Shown piece after piece: positions 1 to 7,496 of a DNA stretch of 9,646 nucleotides (positions are counted from its first letter, which is position 1; each line of letters begins with the position of its first letter). The notes under the pieces are model-generated. The model ran no database searches, was not told the DNA's origin, and saw only the letters and a program-made list of their open reading frames with translations. The DNA comes from Thermoplasmata archaeon. GTDB lineage: Archaea > Thermoplasmatota > Thermoplasmata > Thermoplasmatales > Thermoplasmataceae. The stretch is taken from the NCBI GenBank assembly GCA_021801305.1, contig JAJYYD010000012.1, forward strand, positions 1 through 9,646, in the 5' to 3' direction. Both the position numbers and the translations under genes were made by a program.

Positions 1-3000
1 GGTAATTTATTATTTCAGATTCAGAGGCGGGACCAATTTCCATGACTGCCCGGAGGACTCTCTGGTCATGATCATCCATCTCAGCGTTCCGTATTGATCT
101 ATAAAGTGAAACAGTTTCTATTGGAGCCATTGCAGCTGTTCCGAAGGGACCGTTAAAAGTGAATATGAGATTTGACTGGAAATAATTCTGGACCTGGGTG
201 TTCCTTATGCCTGCATATGAAGATTCGAACTCCGTCCGGAATCCCAGTATCTGGTCTTTCAGGAACTGGTATGTCAGGCGATCCTCTCCTTTCTTCTGGG
301 ATGACCTGGTCATAACGGTCCTGAAGAGATCAGGAGCAGTGAGATCTGAAATCTGCATGTTGCCAAGGCACAGGTTATTGTCTACCCACCTGAAACCGTG
401 GTAGTCTGATAGGGTGGAAAACTGTTCCCTGCAGTTCTCTATGACTATTGCATTTACCCCTAGAGCAGCGGAATTCGAGAAGAAATATTTCAGGATCTCG
501 CCTGAAACGTTTTCCCTGTTCATTATAAGGTTGCTAATCCATATGGCTGAGTCGCCCCTGTCCATGAAGAAGGTTGCTATCTCTTCTCCCCGGAGTATGA
601 ACCTTGAGTTGAAGTCAGCCTCCCTCATGTATATTCTCTCGAAATATATTGATGCCGGATCATTTATGTCAAGAATTATGGCATCCTGGCCCGAAGCCTT
701 CACAGGTTCCCCGTAATACAGATCATTCTTGAAATATACGGGCTTGAGGTCAAGCCCCTTCAGTGTTTCACCGGGATAGAACCAGAACCAGTGTGACATT
801 TCTCCAGTTGATATGGGTCCATATGCGCCTATTATTCTCTGGAGCGCCTCGTGCCTCTCCATTACCGGTTCAAGCCCCATAACCGGATAGTAGGCGTTCT
901 CCGGCCCCTTTGTTATGCATAGCTTGAATTCCAGGTTCCTGAATACCTGCCTTATGGATCTTGCATCAATGGAGGTTCTCTTGACCAGTTCAGATTCCTT
1001 TCCATAACCTTCTGATATGAGTTCATAAATCTCCTTCTCCTGTTTCCCTCCGTCATCATGCCTGAGAGAATGCAGTGATTCCATGAGCCACCTTGAAATA
1101 TAGCAAAGCCTGTTCTTTATGGCCTTGAGACGATATACCCTGCCGGATTTGATGAGTTCGTCCAAATCAGAATCCATGAAGCCTGAAAATCTTGACCTGA
1201 TGTTGTCAGTATTCATGGCATATCCATATTTCTGGAAATACTCCTCTGTGGAATTCACGGTTTCGGTTATGGCCATGACGCGGTCCTTCAGTGGATTCTC
1301 CGTGCTTGTTCCAAGGATATTCTCCAGGTCCGACCTGATCATGTACTGCTTCGAAAACACTGGTGTAATGTAATCAAAAATTACCAGGCCCGAATCCACA
1401 AGGGGTTGAAGTGAGGCTTTTATCTCCTCCTCGGAAAGGGGAAGCTTGATCAGGATCTCGTCCATGGTGAGCGGCCCGTATGATCCAAGAATCTTGAGAA
1501 GTGCCTCATCCATGGTCAGGGAACCTGTATTTTCCAGATCGTTGATGATAAATGTCGAAAGGCCTCCCCTGTTTTTCCTCCTCACAAGATAGGCCTGTTC
1601 AAGCCTGTTCAATGAGTTTTTCAGGGCCTCGTCGCTGATTTCAACATGGTGCTTTATTTCATTGAAAGTTTTCTCATTGCACTGTTCCAGGACTTTCCTG
1701 TCTGTTGCGTCCAGTTCAACCTCCCTTCTGAAATGCTCCCTGAAAAAACTGTAATAGTCGCGGCTGATCCACTGGACGCCCCTGACAAAAGCGCTGATTA
1801 TCCTGTCTTCATGAATGAGCTTGTCTGAAATGTCTGTTACACCTGTATCGGAATAAGGGAAAGGAGAGTTCACCCTGTTCCTGAAGGGGTCAAAATAAAG
1901 GAAATGGGATGCAAAGTCCATATAGCTTTCCTCATCAGAAATTCTTGGGGTTTTCGCCGCGAAATACGACTCAACAAGCTTCATGTCGTTGAGTATGAAA
2001 TGGACATCCCTTTCACCATAAATTTTGTCAAGTATCTTTGACTGCAGCTCCTTGAGGAGTTTTGTCCGGTCCTCCATCAGCACCATGTCAGATACACCGG
2101 CGAGTATGAGTCCATACGAGAACGGGCTGGTTTCAGCGGCGTAGTCCTTTATCCTGTACTTTCCCGCCTCAATGACGTTCCTGATGTATTCCTTTGCGCG
2201 TGGCACATCCATCATGTCGTTCATGATTTCGTGGTATGTCTCCTTGATTACCGGAAAATTGTCCATCTGTCCCAGAAGCTTCAAAACCTTGTCACTCCTG
2301 AGCTGCTGCCTTACCACTGAGATATCATATCCCTTGTATTTCCTCAAAACCATGAGGGACCGGGCTGCACAGTGCCTGAATCTCTGCTTGAATACTTCTG
2401 TATTTGCTATGGACCTCCTGACTATCTCCTCAAAATTATTCTCAGTAATGAGCTGGGGAACGGCACTTATGGGTATTTTTTTCTCGTTTGTTATCATGAA
2501 CCCGTCGTCCGTGACTGTTATCCTTGTATTCATGGAATATTTTGCAGATATTGCCTGGGCATAGGCCCTTGATAGTGCGTCATTGATCCTCCTGCCCAGC
2601 GGTATGTGGAATATTATGCTGTATAATCCTTCCTTGTCGATATAGCCTTCAATGAAAAGATTCTCGTCAGTTGGAACATTGAACTTTGACTGTGAGTCAA
2701 TGTAGGAGACAATACTGTTTGCCCCGAACTGGTCCACATGGTAGTTCTCCTTGAGCCATGCTGACTGATCCTTGCCTGTCTTTATCCTGGAAACCATCTC
2801 AGACCTGAATTTTCCTATGAGCACACCAAGGTCATAGCTCCTCGGAAGCATTTCACCTGTCCATGAGGGAACTGTTGGCCGCATTCCTGTGGCGTCCTTA
2901 ACGTATACCCTGTTTTTTGTTGATCGCAGGAACATATACGTTTTTGCACCCAGGACAAATATGTCACCCTGTCTAAGCCTTTCCACGAATTTATCGCTGA

Positions 3001-4570
3001 GCTGCCCCAGGTTTCTCCCCCTTTCACTTATGACCTGGTAATCAGCCTCTTCCGGAATGGTTCCAACATTCATGAAATAGATCATCCTGCTGCTCTTCTT
3101 CTTTCCGAATGTCTGTTCCTCGCTGTCAAGCCATATCTTGGAATATATTGTGCTGTCCTCTATTTTTCCGGCAAGGTAGTCTATTGTGGCCATGTAATCT
3201 TCCCACGGCAATGTGTGGAATGAATAGGACTGCCTCACGAGATTGTAAGCCTCGTCAAGTTTCCACACCTTCTCGAGGGACATTCCAACAAGTATCTGGG
3301 AGAGTACGTCAAGCGAATTCTCCGGTATCACGACCTTGTCTATCTCCCGGTCATATGCGGCCTTCGTAAGAACTGAAGTCTCCACAAGATCATCAAGTTC
3401 AAAGATAAGAAACCGGCCCTTTGAAAGCTCGTTGATGCTGTGGCCTGACCTGCCTATCCTCTGCAGTCCCTTCGAAACGGATTTGGGGCTTCCTATCTGG
3501 ACAACAAGATCAATATATCCGATATCTATTCCCAGCTCCAGGGATGTGGATGTGATGACGCATTTCAATTCTCCATTCTTGAGTTTCTGTTCGACCTCAA
3601 GCCTTGTATCCTTTCCAAGTGAGGAATGGTGCGCTTCTATCTCATCAATTCCCCTTGCCTTCAGCCTCATGGCCACGTGCTCTGTTCCGCTCCTGGTGTT
3701 CGTGAAAACAAGGGTTGTCTTATGCTCGTTTATGAGCTTTACAAGTATGTCATACATCCTGTCATTGGCAACCTCGTAGCTTGTCCTGGTGAGATCGTTT
3801 ACGGGCGTTATTGTGCTCAGGTCAAGGAACCTCTTGGTATCAACATCGATTATGGTGAAATCTCTTGGCTTATCGCCATCATAGCCGCACAGGTAAGTGG
3901 CAATTTTGTCCAGTGGCGCCTGTGTTGCTGAAAGCCCAATCCTGACAAATGGCGATCCTGCAACGGATTCAAGACGTTCAAGATTCACGGAAAGAAGGGC
4001 TCCCCTCTTGGTTGCCGAGATTTCATGGATTTCGTCCAGTATCACGTATTTGAGATCCTTGAACTTCTCCCTGAACTTGGGTGCGGAGAGGGCCAGGGAA
4101 AAGGATTCAGGCGTAGTTATGAGTATATGTGGCGGTTTCCTGAGCATTTTCTGCCTGTCACTCTGCGATGTATCTCCGGATCTCACTGCCACCCTTATTT
4201 TCGGAAGATTGACCTCCTGATCCTTTGCTATCTCGTATATCTCATTTAAGGGAGTGTTCAGGTTTTTTGTAATGTCATTTGCCAGTGCCTTAAGCGGGCT
4301 TATATAAAGGCAGTATATTTTGTCTTCAAGCTTGTCTTCCCTTGACATAAGGAAAAGCTCATTCAGGATTGCAAGGAATCCAGTCATGGTTTTTCCAGTA
4401 CCTGTAGGGCTGGAAACCAGGACATTCTTCTTAAGGTGAATCAGGGGGATTGCCTTTGACTGCGGCTCAGTAAGTCCCTCATATTTTGAATTGAACCATT
4501 TTGCAATTATTGGATCGAGAAACTTAAGCTGGTCCTCTACCCTGAAATTAACAACGTCCGTCTCTTCCAT
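1..4570 (-). CDS. lhr: Lhr-family ATP-dependent DNA helicase, long form (C-terminus beyond left edge)
   Basis: The frame is open from the ATG at 4570 to the window edge, 1523 codons, with no in-frame stop where I read it. Superfamily 2 helicase motifs are clear: a Q-motif-like LTEPQSKAIP near residue 33, Walker A SPTGTGKT with Lys60, a DEIH box at 179-182, motif III SAT at 214-216 and motif VI QRIGRSGH at 370-377. A DEAD-associated region follows (LGRRINDALSRAYAQA, about 655-672). After it come winged-helix-like segments of the Lhr C-terminal region, with repeated YGP(L/I)(T/S) patterns near residues 1035 and 1255. Lhr proteins are 3'-5' helicases linked to DNA repair. Many archaeal Lhr proteins are only about 900 residues; this one is of bacterial full length (E. 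coli Lhr is about 1540), so it appears to carry both core and C-terminal domain. It has its own TATA box and is not obviously in an operon with the upstream DUF763 gene. The family assignment is firm; the repair role is inferred. Confidence 0.93.
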   Translation of the reverse strand, partial: MEETDVVNFRVEDQLKFLDPIIAKWFNSKYEGLTEPQSKAIPLIHLKKNVLVSSPTGTGKTMTGFLAILNELFLMSREDKLEDKIYCLYISPLKALANDITKNLNTPLNEIYEIAKDQEVNLPKIRVAVRSGDTSQSDRQKMLRKPPHILITTPESFSLALSAPKFREKFKDLKYVILDEIHEISATKRGALLSVNLERLESVAGSPFVRIGLSATQAPLDKIATYLCGYDGDKPRDFTIIDVDTKRFLDLSTITPVNDLTRTSYEVANDRMYDILVKLINEHKTTLVFTNTRSGTEHVAMRLKARGIDEIEAHHSSLGKDTRLEVEQKLKNGELKCVITSTSLELGIDIGYIDLVVQIGSPKSVSKGLQRIGRSGHSINELSKGRFLIFELDDLVETSVLTKAAYDREIDKVVIPENSLDVLSQILVGMSLEKVWKLDEAYNLVRQSYSFHTLPWEDYMATIDYLAGKIEDSTIYSKIWLDSEEQTFGKKKSSRMIYFMNVGTIPEEADYQVISERGRNLGQLSDKFVERLRQGDIFVLGAKTYMFLRSTKNRVYVKDATGMRPTVPSWTGEMLPRSYDLGVLIGKFRSEMVSRIKTGKDQSAWLKENYHVDQFGANSIVSYIDSQSKFNVPTDENLFIEGYIDKEGLYSIIFHIPLGRRINDALSRAYAQAISAKYSMNTRITVTDDGFMITNEKKIPISAVPQLITENNFEEIVRRSIANTEVFKQRFRHCAARSLMVLRKYKGYDISVVRQQLRSDKVLKLLGQMDNFPVIKETYHEIMNDMMDVPRAKEYIRNVIEAGKYRIKDYAAETSPFSYGLILAGVSDMVLMEDRTKLLKELQSKILDKIYGERDVHFILNDMKLVESYFAAKTPRISDEESYMDFASHFLYFDPFRNRVNSPFPYSDTGVTDISDKLIHEDRIISAFVRGVQWISRDYYSFFREHFRREVELDATDRKVLEQCNEKTFNEIKHHVEISDEALKNSLNRLEQAYLVRRKNRGGLSTFIINDLENTGSLTMDEALLKILGSYGPLTMDEILIKLPLSEEEIKASLQPLVDSGLVIFDYITPVFSKQYMIRSDLENILGTSTENPLKDRVMAITETVNSTEEYFQKYGYAMNTDNIRSRFSGFMDSDLDELIKSGRVYRLKAIKNRLCYISRWLMESLHSLRHDDGGKQEKEIYELISEGYGKESELVKRTSIDARSIRQVFRNLEFKLCITKGPENAYYPVMGLEPVMERHEALQRIIGAYGPISTGEMSHWFWFYPGETLKGLDLKPVYFKNDLYYGEPVKASGQDAIILDINDPASIYFERIYMREADFNSRFILRGEEIATFFMDRGDSAIWISNLIMNRENVSGEILKYFFSNSAALGVNAIVIENCREQFSTLSDYHGFRWVDNNLCLGNMQISDLTAPDLFRTVMTRSSQKKGEDRLTYQFLKDQILGFRTEFESSYAGIRNTQVQNYFQSNLIFTFNGPFGTAAMAPIETVSLYRSIRNAEMDDHDQRVLRAVMEIGPASESEIINY

Positions 4571-4600
4571 GTCAGATTATCCTTATATCAGTGCTTATTT

Positions 4601-4608
4601 GTATATAA
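4601..4608 (-). promoter_or_regulatory. TATA box for lhr
   Basis: On the minus strand the element reads TTATATAC, centred about 35 nt before the lhr ATG. With the usual spacing of about 25 nt, transcription would start near 4579, leaving a leader of about 9 nt. A weak AAGG lies 10 nt before the ATG, so a strong Shine-Dalgarno site is not evident. Confidence 0.55.
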
Positions 4609-4641
4609 CAATATCTAGATTCATGATCCACCACGCCAATG

Positions 4642-4658
4642 CATGCCATACAGGCATG
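4642..4658. repeat. 6-bp inverted repeat downstream of the DUF763 gene
   Basis: CATGCC and GGCATG flank a 5-nt loop, 13 nt past the DUF763 stop codon and about 34 nt upstream of the lhr TATA box. No oligo-T run follows, so it is not a typical terminator. It could be an mRNA 3' hairpin or a binding site for a dimeric protein. Confidence 0.4.
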
Positions 4659-4670
4659 AAGAAGGGGATT

Positions 4671-5771
4671 CTACTTTACCCCGGTTTTGCTTGCGCTGTA
4701 TTTGGCCAGGGATTTGGATAGCTTTTCCAAAACAACCTTTTTCTCAGGAGTTCCACTTAAAACTTCATTATAGAATTCTATGGCCAGATCATAATCGTGT
4801 GTATTGACAGGTTTGGGAACCCCGTCCTTTCCCCCAAGGGCAAATGAATATTTCACCGGGTCTTCATATGAGGGGGATTCACCGTATATGATTTCGGCCA
4901 GATAGGATAGAGCCCTGAGGGTTGATTTTCCTACTCCCCTGAAATCCATGAGGGATTGAAAATCTTGTGGCTGATATTCATACAGTTCCCTCATCCTGTT
5001 CCAGTCAATCCTGTAATCCATGTTCAGGACCTTCTGCCCATCGTTGAATGAATCCAGTGTTCTCTGGCTGTCCCTGGCAAGGCTGAAATAGAATTTCTGT
5101 GGATTTTCCCTTGCTAATTCAAGCATGCTTTTCCGGTTTCTTTCACTGGCTGAAGAGGAGAGATCCAGTATACTGATCTTTTGCTCGAATCCTGAAAGGC
5201 CATACCTTCCATCGTCAAGAAATTCTCTTTTGCTGGCCCAGGACCAGTGATACCTGCGGGCAAGCCTTGATTCACTGTTCAATCCCTGCTGAATTATGGA
5301 CCATCTATGTTTTCCGTCAAGTATTATGAAGTGAAGGTACAGGTCGTAGCTGTCCTGGAGAAGGTTCTGGTCAATTCTTGCAACCCTCTTTGAGGTGGCG
5401 TAAATCCTGGAAAGGTGGCTATCATCTGAAAATCCCAGAGATTCAGCTGTCCTTAATTCTTCCCTGACATTTCCCATCTTTTTCCCTTTTCCACCGATGA
5501 TGGAAATCTCGCCCTTGCCGGAAGAATAGTATTCTTTCAGGGCCGATAGAGTGGCTGTGGTTGTGCCGCTGGAATTCCAGTCAAAACCAATGGCAAGGGA
5601 CAGGGAATGAAACCAGAAGGGATCTGACATTTTCTCAAGAAGAGTTTCAGTTCCAAATTTCTCGGAAATGAGATCGCAGACTATTCCGCCAAGCTTTACC
5701 ATCCTCCTGTACAGGTATTCCGGCGGATGCCCGTAATGAAGTGGCAGGATTGCAGTTCCCCGTTTTTCCAT
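4671..5771 (-). CDS. DUF763 family protein with a helix-hairpin-helix-like motif
   Basis: This 366-residue protein has the length and conserved blocks of DUF763, a family found in archaea and some bacteria with no established function. Visible blocks are RGTAILPLHYGHPP at 4-17, DPFWFHSLSLAIGFDW at 50-65 followed by SSGTTT, a glycine/lysine-rich GGKGKKMG at 93-100, and a C-terminal LMDFRGVGKSTLRALSYLAE (274-293). The GVG-containing segment resembles a helix-hairpin-helix DNA-binding element. It is followed by GGKDGVPKPV at 313-322, also typical of the family. A nucleic-acid role is my inference from that motif and from the adjacent helicase gene. The ATG at 5771 lies about 24 nt from the shared TATA palindrome, which suggests a leaderless transcript. 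Confidence 0.85.
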   Translation of the reverse strand: MEKRGTAILPLHYGHPPEYLYRRMVKLGGIVCDLISEKFGTETLLEKMSDPFWFHSLSLAIGFDWNSSGTTTATLSALKEYYSSGKGEISIIGGKGKKMGNVREELRTAESLGFSDDSHLSRIYATSKRVARIDQNLLQDSYDLYLHFIILDGKHRWSIIQQGLNSESRLARRYHWSWASKREFLDDGRYGLSGFEQKISILDLSSSASERNRKSMLELARENPQKFYFSLARDSQRTLDSFNDGQKVLNMDYRIDWNRMRELYEYQPQDFQSLMDFRGVGKSTLRALSYLAEIIYGESPSYEDPVKYSFALGGKDGVPKPVNTHDYDLAIEFYNEVLSGTPEKKVVLEKLSKSLAKYSASKTGVK

Positions 5772-5790
5772 CTATGGTCTTGCAATAGCA

Positions 5791-5800
5791 TTTTAAATAA
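5791..5800. promoter_or_regulatory. shared palindromic TATA element for divergent DUF763 and DUF2175 genes
   Basis: TTTTAAATAA contains the palindrome TTTAAA at 5792-5797, centred at 5794.5. The A of the DUF763 ATG (5771) and the A of the DUF2175 ATG (5818) are each 23.5 nt from that centre. On the plus strand TTTAAATA (5792-5799) is a very good archaeal TATA box. No other good box fits in the 46-nt gap at the right distance, so one TBP site may serve both directions with leaderless mRNAs. Confidence 0.6.
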
Positions 5801-5817
5801 TTAATTATTACGTGAGT

Positions 5818-6120
5818 ATGGCAGAATTTGAATGTTACGTATGCAGGAAGAAAGTTAAGACTGGGGAGAAATTTACCTTTACAAAGACGGGATCAGTACA
5901 TTTTGACTGTTTTGCATCCACCCGGAGAAAAGAGGTTTCACCGGAAAAGGTCGAGAAGCTGAGTATACTCGTATCCCTGCTGGATTCAGAGCTCACCCAC
6001 CTTCTGAACATACTAAACCTGCAGACTTTCAGCGCTGAGGCCAAGGAAATGCTGAAAACCAGGTACAAGGACATCGAGAAGAATGCAGGCGAAACAACCA
6101 GAATGATCTCAGAACTTTGA
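5818..6120 (+). CDS. DUF2175 family small zinc-binding protein
   Basis: The N-terminal half matches the archaeal DUF2175 pattern: Cys6-x2-Cys9, then KFTFTKTGSVHFDC with His28 and Cys31, giving a likely C2HC zinc site. Residues 38-100 form a predicted charged helical region, possibly a coiled coil (SPEKVEKLSILVSLLDSELT). The function of the family is unknown. I chose the ATG at 5818, giving 100 residues, over the in-frame GTG at 5812. The ATG is at leaderless spacing from the TATA box, and the product then starts MAEFECYVC like other family members. The gene stands alone, divergent from DUF763 and convergent with the ribosomal operon. Confidence 0.8.
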   Translation: MAEFECYVCRKKVKTGEKFTFTKTGSVHFDCFASTRRKEVSPEKVEKLSILVSLLDSELTHLLNILNLQTFSAEAKEMLKTRYKDIEKNAGETTRMISEL

Positions 6121-6179
6121 AACCTGCAAACATTTCCTATGTGGTTTTAGAAAATACCATATTTTTCATATTTTCCGGG

Positions 6180-6235
6180 ATGGAGGCAGATAGTTCAATA
6201 TACCGTGGAAAACCATCAATCAATTCTGCTTCCAT
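6180..6235. repeat. long intergenic inverted repeat, possible structured RNA
   Basis: ATGGAGGCAGA (6180-6190) pairs with TCTGCTTCCAT (6225-6235) over 11 positions, all Watson-Crick except one G-U if the plus strand is transcribed. A smaller stem, GTGG/CCAT around an AAAA loop (6205-6216), sits inside the 34-nt loop. It begins 60 nt past the DUF2175 stop. The region 6121-6294 otherwise holds no convincing gene. It may be the 3' structured end of the DUF2175 mRNA or a small RNA. Confidence 0.45.
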
Positions 6236-6268
6236 GTATTAATTATAAAACCCGTTAATTTTGAATGA

Positions 6269-6291
6269 CCTGCCAGTAGCAGGCCAAAAAA
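6269..6291 (-). terminator. oligo-T terminator, with adjacent hairpin, after rps27ae
   Basis: On the minus strand a run of six T (6291-6286) starts 3 nt after the rps27ae stop codon, as in archaeal oligo-T termination. It is followed by a 5-bp hairpin CCTGC/GCAGG with a 5-nt loop (6269-6283). The hairpin comes after the T tract in the minus direction, so it is not an intrinsic bacterial-type terminator. It may protect 3' ends or act on read-through from the plus strand. Confidence 0.5.
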
Positions 6292-6294
6292 GAT

Positions 6295-6510
6295 CTATTT
6301 TTGTGTTTTCTTCTTTCCGGCAGCCGGGGCCTTCTCGGTTTTTGGCTTCTCCTGTTTCGGCTCCTTTCTTATTTCAGTGTAACCGCATTTTCCGCAGCTG
6401 AACCTGTCTGCGTGCTCAGCAAGATAGACACCAGCACCGCATCTGGGGCAGGTTCTTCTGGCTCTTACCAGCTTCTCCCCTTCAATAGTATAGAGCTCTC
6501 TTTTCTGCAT
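6295..6510 (-). CDS. rps27ae: 30S ribosomal protein S27ae
   Basis: This 71-residue protein carries the S27ae zinc ribbon: Cys21-x2-Cys24 in [20 protein letters not shown] and Cys39-x2-Cys42 in SCGKCGYTE. The protein is part of the small ribosomal subunit. After residue 45 there is a tail of about 25 residues rich in Lys, Pro and Ala ([19 protein letters not shown]), longer than the short ends common in archaeal S27ae and probably disordered and rRNA-contacting. The start ATG overlaps the rps24e stop (TAATG, sharing the A at 6510), indicating translational coupling. It is the last gene of the operon. Confidence 0.95.
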   Translation of the reverse strand: MQKRELYTIEGEKLVRARRTCPRCGAGVYLAEHADRFSCGKCGYTEIRKEPKQEKPKTEKAPAAGKKKTQK

Positions 6511-6812
6511 TATGCTTTCGTCTCCTTTGTTTTCAGGTTGTTTCTGAACAGTTCGTAATCAGGTTCGTACAGCATCGCGCTCTCCTTGTCCTTGTAGATT
6601 TTTGCATATCCCTTCAGGGCGTGAAGTCCTGTTCCCTGCAGGTTGCTGTCTACAATGATAAGATCAGCTTTTGAACCAGTGTTCTTTGCCAGCATATCTC
6701 TTATACTGTCCCTCTTCGGTGTGGGTGAGTCCTTGTAATTGACCGTATACCTTATCTCAGTTCTCTTGAGCAGCTTGTTTTCAACACTGCTTTCAATTTT
6801 TATTTCTGCCAT
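6510..6812 (-). CDS. rps24e: 30S ribosomal protein S24e
   Basis: The 100-residue product matches S24e throughout. It has the N-terminal strand [20 protein letters not shown], the conserved [14 protein letters not shown] segment at 30-43 containing the family's basic loop, and [16 protein letters not shown] at 60-75. It is a component of the archaeal/eukaryotic small ribosomal subunit. The ATG lies 13 nt inside the 3' end of the dephospho-CoA kinase gene, and a GGATGG purine-rich stretch lies about 7 nt upstream. It is followed by rps27ae with a one-base overlap, the usual archaeal order. Confidence 0.95.
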   Translation of the reverse strand: MAEIKIESSVENKLLKRTEIRYTVNYKDSPTPKRDSIRDMLAKNTGSKADLIIVDSNLQGTGLHALKGYAKIYKDKESAMLYEPDYELFRNNLKTKETKA

Positions 6813-7312
6813 TCTATATCCATCCTTTTCAGTAGATCATCAATTTTTTCCTTTAATGATTGTGTCACTTCGAGGCATGCCATGCCTTTGTCCGGAATGC
6901 CGTAAGCTATCACTGTATCCAATTTTGAATAAAAAATTATTGGTATTACTGCAAGGTCCTCCTCTCCATCGACCTCAATCCTTGTCTTCCTGCCATCCTC
7001 GAATACGTTCCTGATTGCTAGAAAAAGGTCATGCGTAATAACGCCGGGAGGATTTGCTACACTCAAAGACCCTTCCACATGGCTGAATGATCCGTCGCTT
7101 TTCCTCTTTGTTTTCAGGTCCACAACCTGAAGAAAAAGATCAACGGAGGCAGAAATGAGGTTTCTTGTTGTCACATCCCCGACAGAACAGATAGTCCGTC
7201 CGGCATACCTGCTTAAAATAATTTCTGGAGAGCATAACTCCCCATTACTTTCAGATATCTCTTTTCTTATTTTCTCGGAAACAATGAATTTACTGCCTGA
7301 CTTTAATTGCAT
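6800..7312 (-). CDS. GTP-dependent dephospho-CoA kinase (DUF359 family)
   Basis: This is the archaeal enzyme for the last step of coenzyme A synthesis, phosphorylation of dephospho-CoA with GTP, acting in the cytosol. It is unrelated to bacterial CoaE. Family motifs in order, numbered from the ATG at 7312 (170 residues): SVGDVTT at 43-49, VVDLKTKRK at 63-71, NPPGVIT at 87-93, the acidic EVDGEEDLAVIP at 113-124 and YGIPDKGMACLEV at 137-149. Acidic residues in these blocks are expected to serve GTP/metal binding. I prefer the ATG at 7312 over the GTG at 7318. A GGTG sits just before the ATG, though its spacing is short and the choice is not secure. Either way the start lies inside spt4 (overlap 23 or 29 nt), pointing to coupled translation. 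Confidence 0.9.
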   Translation of the reverse strand: MQLKSGSKFIVSEKIRKEISESNGELCSPEIILSRYAGRTICSVGDVTTRNLISASVDLFLQVVDLKTKRKSDGSFSHVEGSLSVANPPGVITHDLFLAIRNVFEDGRKTRIEVDGEEDLAVIPIIFYSKLDTVIAYGIPDKGMACLEVTQSLKEKIDDLLKRMDIEWQK

Positions 7313-7484
7313 AGGCACCTTTTTCTGTAATTCCGGCCCTAATCGCTATGGTTGAGTTTGCCGGTTCGGTAACTATGACAAAACCAAGCCAGTCCGGCGT
7401 CGTCTTTTCCTCTGGATGGAAAGCACAGTTCTTTTCTATGGTGATTCTCTTGCACTTCTTGCATGCCCTGTTTACCTGCTTCAT
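7290..7484 (-). CDS. spt4: Transcription elongation factor Spt4 (RNA polymerase subunit E'')
   Basis: The 64-residue protein fits archaeal Spt4/RpoE2: an N-terminal zinc motif (ACKKCKRIT, Cys8 and Cys11), then WLGFVIVTEPANSTIAIRAG and the ending KGAYAIKVRQ. Spt4 pairs with Spt5 and increases RNA polymerase processivity. The second half of the zinc site reads NCAFHPEE, so Cys20 is followed two residues later by His23 where a second Cys is usual. The site would be C3H rather than C4. The gene starts 10 nt after the rpo7 stop with a good AAGGTG Shine-Dalgarno sequence, and its 3' end overlaps the dephospho-CoA kinase start. Confidence 0.93.
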   Translation of the reverse strand: MKQVNRACKKCKRITIEKNCAFHPEEKTTPDWLGFVIVTEPANSTIAIRAGITEKGAYAIKVRQ

Positions 7485-7490
7485 TTAAAA

Positions 7491-7496
7491 CACCTT
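7491..7496 (-). promoter_or_regulatory. Shine-Dalgarno site of spt4
   Basis: AAGGTG overlaps the rpo7 TAA stop codon and lies 6 nt before the spt4 ATG. It shows that internal genes of this operon use ribosome-binding sites although first genes here appear leaderless. Confidence 0.6.

Noticed and set aside
220..240. ATTCGAACTCC resembling a tRNA T-arm
   Set aside because: It lies within the lhr coding frame and no acceptor or anticodon stems surround it.
198..4249. Many plus-strand open frames of 60-147 codons across the left third
   Set aside because: They lie antisense to the uninterrupted lhr frame, show no recognisable domains, and lack promoters or ribosome-binding sites.
6137..6235. 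32-codon minus-strand ORF in the convergent gap
   Set aside because: Its ATG is too close to the only good TATA box and has no Shine-Dalgarno site, and it coincides with the inverted repeat, so it is not annotated as a gene.
7313..7318. GTG start at 7318 for dephospho-CoA kinase
   Set aside because: An ATG lies two codons downstream and the GTG itself forms part of the GGTG purine motif. The choice is not certain.
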